Source: Comamonadaceae bacterium
Lineage (GTDB): Bacteria; Pseudomonadota; Gammaproteobacteria; Burkholderiales; Burkholderiaceae_C
DNA: 5,681 nucleotides
Assembly (NCBI GenBank): GCA_947458305.1
Contig: CANGZO010000159.1
Location: forward strand, 1 to 5,681
Direction: 5' to 3'
Translations under genes and position numbers: made by a program
In this document: piece by piece, positions 5,672-5,681 of the stretch
How positions within the stretch are numbered: position 1 is the first letter of the stretch
Layout of the letters: each line of letters starts with the position of its first letter
The notes under the pieces: model-generated
The model's database searches: none
Told to the model about the DNA's origin: nothing
Seen by the model: only the letters and a program-made list of their open reading frames with translations

Positions 5672-5681
5672 CAATGCTGAA

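Noticed and set aside
4988..5674. Minus-strand open frame of 228 codons opposite the TPR-methyltransferase
   Set aside because: It lies entirely antisense to a gene with clear TPR and SAM motifs, is rich in Gln and His, and shows no known domain.
5674..5681. ATG at 5674 as the start of a following gene
   Set aside because: Only eight bases remain in the window and no ribosome site can be judged, so it cannot be supported.

Overview
The window reads as chromosomal DNA of a GC-rich betaproteobacterium. The protein style and codon use (G/C at most third positions) fit Burkholderiales, probably Comamonadaceae. That placement is an inference from the look of the proteins, not from a marker gene. 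Six protein genes fill almost all of it. I see no rRNA, tRNA, CRISPR array, integrase or transposase.

Left part (1-1108, plus strand): the C-terminal end of an alpha/beta-hydrolase resembling haloacetate (fluoroacetate) dehalogenases runs through an ATGA overlap into a complete ten-helix DMT/EamA-type membrane exporter or permease. The two are probably translated from one message.

Middle (1109-2692): a convergent intergenic region holds a perfect 24-bp inverted repeat. Beyond it, on the minus strand, lies a full-length O-acetylhomoserine sulfhydrylase gene (metY), which makes homocysteine for methionine synthesis. A third copy of the same palindromic repeat lies on the other side of metY, so the gene is bracketed by repeat copies. 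They look like REP-type extragenic palindromes and are the most distinctive non-coding structure in the window.

Right-middle (2693-4378, minus strand): a major-facilitator carrier of the monocarboxylate / oxalate-formate type is followed after 18 bases by a small CoA-binding Rossmann protein (YccU family), a likely two-gene operon that ends beside the third repeat.

Right end (4472-5671, plus strand): a protein with five TPR repeats fused to a SAM-dependent methyltransferase domain is transcribed divergently from the carrier across a 93-base region.

Most of this is ordinary metabolic and transport content. I do not see a convincing new multi-gene system. The points worth a second look are the repeat family around metY, the possible LysR-type dyad upstream of metY, the TPR-methyltransferase of unknown substrate, and the carrier/CoA-binding pairing.
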